This document shows, in pieces, positions 6,545-9,654 of a stretch of DNA of 9,654 bases. The DNA comes from DATDOO01 sp035293245. GTDB taxonomy: Bacteria > Pseudomonadota > Gammaproteobacteria > Methylococcales > Methylococcaceae. The translations under genes and the position numbers were made by a program. The notes under the pieces are model-generated. The model searched no databases and had not been told where the DNA came from. It saw nothing but the letters and a program-made list of their open reading frames with translations. How positions within the stretch are numbered: the stretch's first letter is position 1; the number at the start of each line of letters is the position of its first letter. The DNA lies in NCBI GenBank assembly GCA_035293245.1, contig DATDOO010000184.1, positions 1 through 9,654 on the forward strand, in the 5' to 3' direction.

Positions 6545-7663
6545 ATGCCGCTGGAGCAGTTTGAAATCGCCCATGTCCGCAACATCGCCGCAGTGCGCCT
6601 CCAGTTCTCGCCGTCCATCAATCTGATGGTGGGCGAGAACGCCAGCGGCAAGACCAGCGTGCTGGAAGCGATTCATTTGCTCGGCTACGGCCGATCGTTC
6701 CGCCCCGGCCCTGTGCGGCAGATCGTCGCCCACGGCCAGGAGGCGCTGACCGTGTCCGGCGCGGTGCGCGACGCGGCCGGCTTCAGCCACCGGCTCGGCA
6801 TTCGCCTGAGCGCCGGCGACAAGGAAATCCGCGTCGACGCGCGCAAGGCGGACAGCCAGGCGGAACTGTCGCGGCTGTTTCCGGTGATCGCCGTGCAGCC
6901 CTCGGCGCAGATCCTGCTGGAGTCTGCGCCGGATTTGCGCCGGCAGTTTCTCGACTGGACCGTGTTCCAGGCCGACGAAGGCTTCCTGGACGGCTGGCGC
7001 CGCTACCACAAGAGCCTGGAGCAGCGGAATCGGCTGCTCCGTCAGCGCGCCACCGACTCGCTGGAGGCCTGGGAGCACGAAATCGCCCTGCATGGGGAAA
7101 AGGTCGGTGCGGTACGGCGGACGGTGCTGGCGCGTCTGGAAACGCAGGTGCGGGAAGTCGCCGGCTCTTTCCTGCCGCTGCCGGAACTCCATTTGGAATA
7201 CCGCCAAGGCTGGCGGGCGGGCGTTTCGCTCCAGGAAGCCTGCCGGACAAACCTGGAGCGCGATCTTGCGCAGGGCTACACGGCGGACGGGCCACACCGG
7301 GCCGATTTCGTCGTCACGGTAGACGGGCAAGCGGTGCGCCACTTCCTGTCGCGCGGGCAGATGAAGCTCCTGGTGATCGCCCTCAAGCTGGCCCAGGCGC
7401 GGCTGGTTTACGCCGCGCGCGGCGAGTGCGTCACGCTGCTGCTGGACGATCTGGCCTCCGAGCTGGACAAAAAAAACCGCGCCGCGTTGTTCCAGGCCCT
7501 CGCCGCCAGCGACGGCCTGCAGATCGTGCTCACCGGCACCGATCTTTCCGCCATGCAGAATTTGAATACTTCATCTACCGCCTTATTCCGTTTGGACAAG
7601 GGCATTGTTACACCGGACCGACCCAATCCGTTTACCAATCCAGACCTCATCAATTTTGCGTAG
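6545..7663 (+). CDS. recF: DNA replication and repair protein RecF
   Basis: RecF is an SMC/ABC-like ATPase that works with RecO and RecR to load RecA at gaps and junctions, linked to stalled replication. The product has 372 residues. Walker A is GENASGKTS (30-38, K36, the same position as in E. coli). The ABC signature is LSRGQMKLL (S269, G271, Q272). Walker B is LLLDDLASELD (D301, D302, E306). The start at 6545 keeps the normal FEIAHVRNI N-terminus; it lies 21 bases after the dnaN TGA, in the same frame, and the spacer is pyrimidine-rich with no Shine-Dalgarno site, so re-initiation after dnaN is likely. The C-terminus is odd: after the usual strand ending FRLDKGI there are about 17 more residues (VTPDRPNPFTNPDLINFA), and the TAG stop lies inside the palindromic element at 7660-7740. 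The core domains look intact, so function is expected. Confidence 0.96.
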   Translation: MPLEQFEIAHVRNIAAVRLQFSPSINLMVGENASGKTSVLEAIHLLGYGRSFRPGPVRQIVAHGQEALTVSGAVRDAAGFSHRLGIRLSAGDKEIRVDARKADSQAELSRLFPVIAVQPSAQILLESAPDLRRQFLDWTVFQADEGFLDGWRRYHKSLEQRNRLLRQRATDSLEAWEHEIALHGEKVGAVRRTVLARLETQVREVAGSFLPLPELHLEYRQGWRAGVSLQEACRTNLERDLAQGYTADGPHRADFVVTVDGQAVRHFLSRGQMKLLVIALKLAQARLVYAARGECVTLLLDDLASELDKKNRAALFQALAASDGLQIVLTGTDLSAMQNLNTSSTALFRLDKGIVTPDRPNPFTNPDLINFA

Positions 7664-7740
7664 GTTGGGTTAGCGAAGCCGTAACCCAACCATCCGACGC
7701 CGAATGTTGGGTTATGCGGAGAACCGCTAACCCGACCTAC
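7660..7740. repeat. Palindromic REP/MITE-like element with two hairpins
   Basis: The 81-base element is bounded by 16-base inverted termini, GTAGGTTGGGTTAGCG (7660-7675) and CGCTAACCCGACCTAC (7725-7740), matching at 15 of 16 positions. It holds two stem-loops in direct orientation, with GTTGGGTTA repeated 42 bases apart (7664 and 7706). Hairpin 1 pairs GGTTGGGTTA (7663-7672) with TAACCCAACC (7682-7691), a perfect 10-base stem with a 9-base loop. Hairpin 2 pairs GTTGGGTTA (7706-7714) with TAACCCGAC (7728-7736), with one G-U pair, then GCGG (7716-7719) with CCGC (7724-7727) around the tetraloop AGAA. No T-run follows, so it is not a standard terminator. I recall closely similar GTTGGGTTAGCGAAGCGTAACCCAAC repeats dispersed in many bacterial genomes, which suggests a mobile non-autonomous repeat. 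I see no target-site duplication and no second copy in this window. Confidence 0.8.
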
Positions 7741-7761
7741 CCTGAAAAATGGAATAACGCC

Positions 7762-9654
<1,893 letters not shown>

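Noticed and set aside
5414..7342. A 642-codon open frame on the minus strand across dnaN and recF
   Set aside because: It is antisense to two well-conserved genes and its product is rich in His, Gln, Arg and Ala with no recognisable domain; a GC-rich shadow.
7469..7476. Run of eight A in recF as a possible slippage or frameshift site
   Set aside because: It encodes DKKN just after the Walker B/D-loop region, where the normal frame continues into a recognisable RecF C-terminus. A -1 shift enters an unremarkable long frame, with no sign of programmed use.

Overview
The window holds the conserved bacterial replication-initiation cluster dnaA-dnaN-recF-gyrB, preceded by a two-gene membrane/envelope operon of the DUF2339 and DUF3999 families. 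All six genes read on the + strand. High GC, strong protein similarity to Escherichia coli GyrB and DnaN (compared from memory), and the DUF2339/DUF3999 pair point to a gammaproteobacterium. A methanotroph-like lineage (Methylococcales) is a possible but weak guess, partly because the palindromic repeat between recF and gyrB resembles repeats I recall from such genomes.

Layout. Bases 1-2504 are the 3' part of a DUF2339 multispanning membrane protein; its reading frame is open to the left edge, so its start lies outside. It overlaps by ATGA with a DUF3999 gene (2501-3865) that encodes an exported protein with a C-terminal membrane anchor. A 200-base gap (3866-4065) follows, with nested inverted repeats, a plausible sigma70-type promoter and no recognisable DnaA-box cluster. 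Then come dnaA (4066-5397), dnaN (5408-6523) and recF (6545-7663), tightly spaced and probably one operon. An 81-base palindromic REP/MITE-like element (7660-7740) ends recF, supplies its stop codon and fills most of the recF-gyrB gap. gyrB starts at 7762 and runs off the right edge after 631 codons, about four fifths of a usual gammaproteobacterial GyrB.

How the genes work together. DnaA recognises and opens oriC and helps load the replicative helicase. DnaN is the sliding clamp that tethers polymerase III. RecF acts in RecFOR-dependent loading of RecA at gapped DNA. GyrB is the ATPase subunit of DNA gyrase, which removes positive supercoils ahead of forks. The DUF2339/DUF3999 pair has no established function and is probably a separate transcription unit that happens to lie next to dnaA.

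Most of the window is ordinary core genome and I do not see a new multi-gene system in it. The points worth a second look are the palindromic element that rewrites the recF 3' end, the structured dnaA leader without DnaA boxes, and the unusual dnaA upstream neighbours (no rpmH here).
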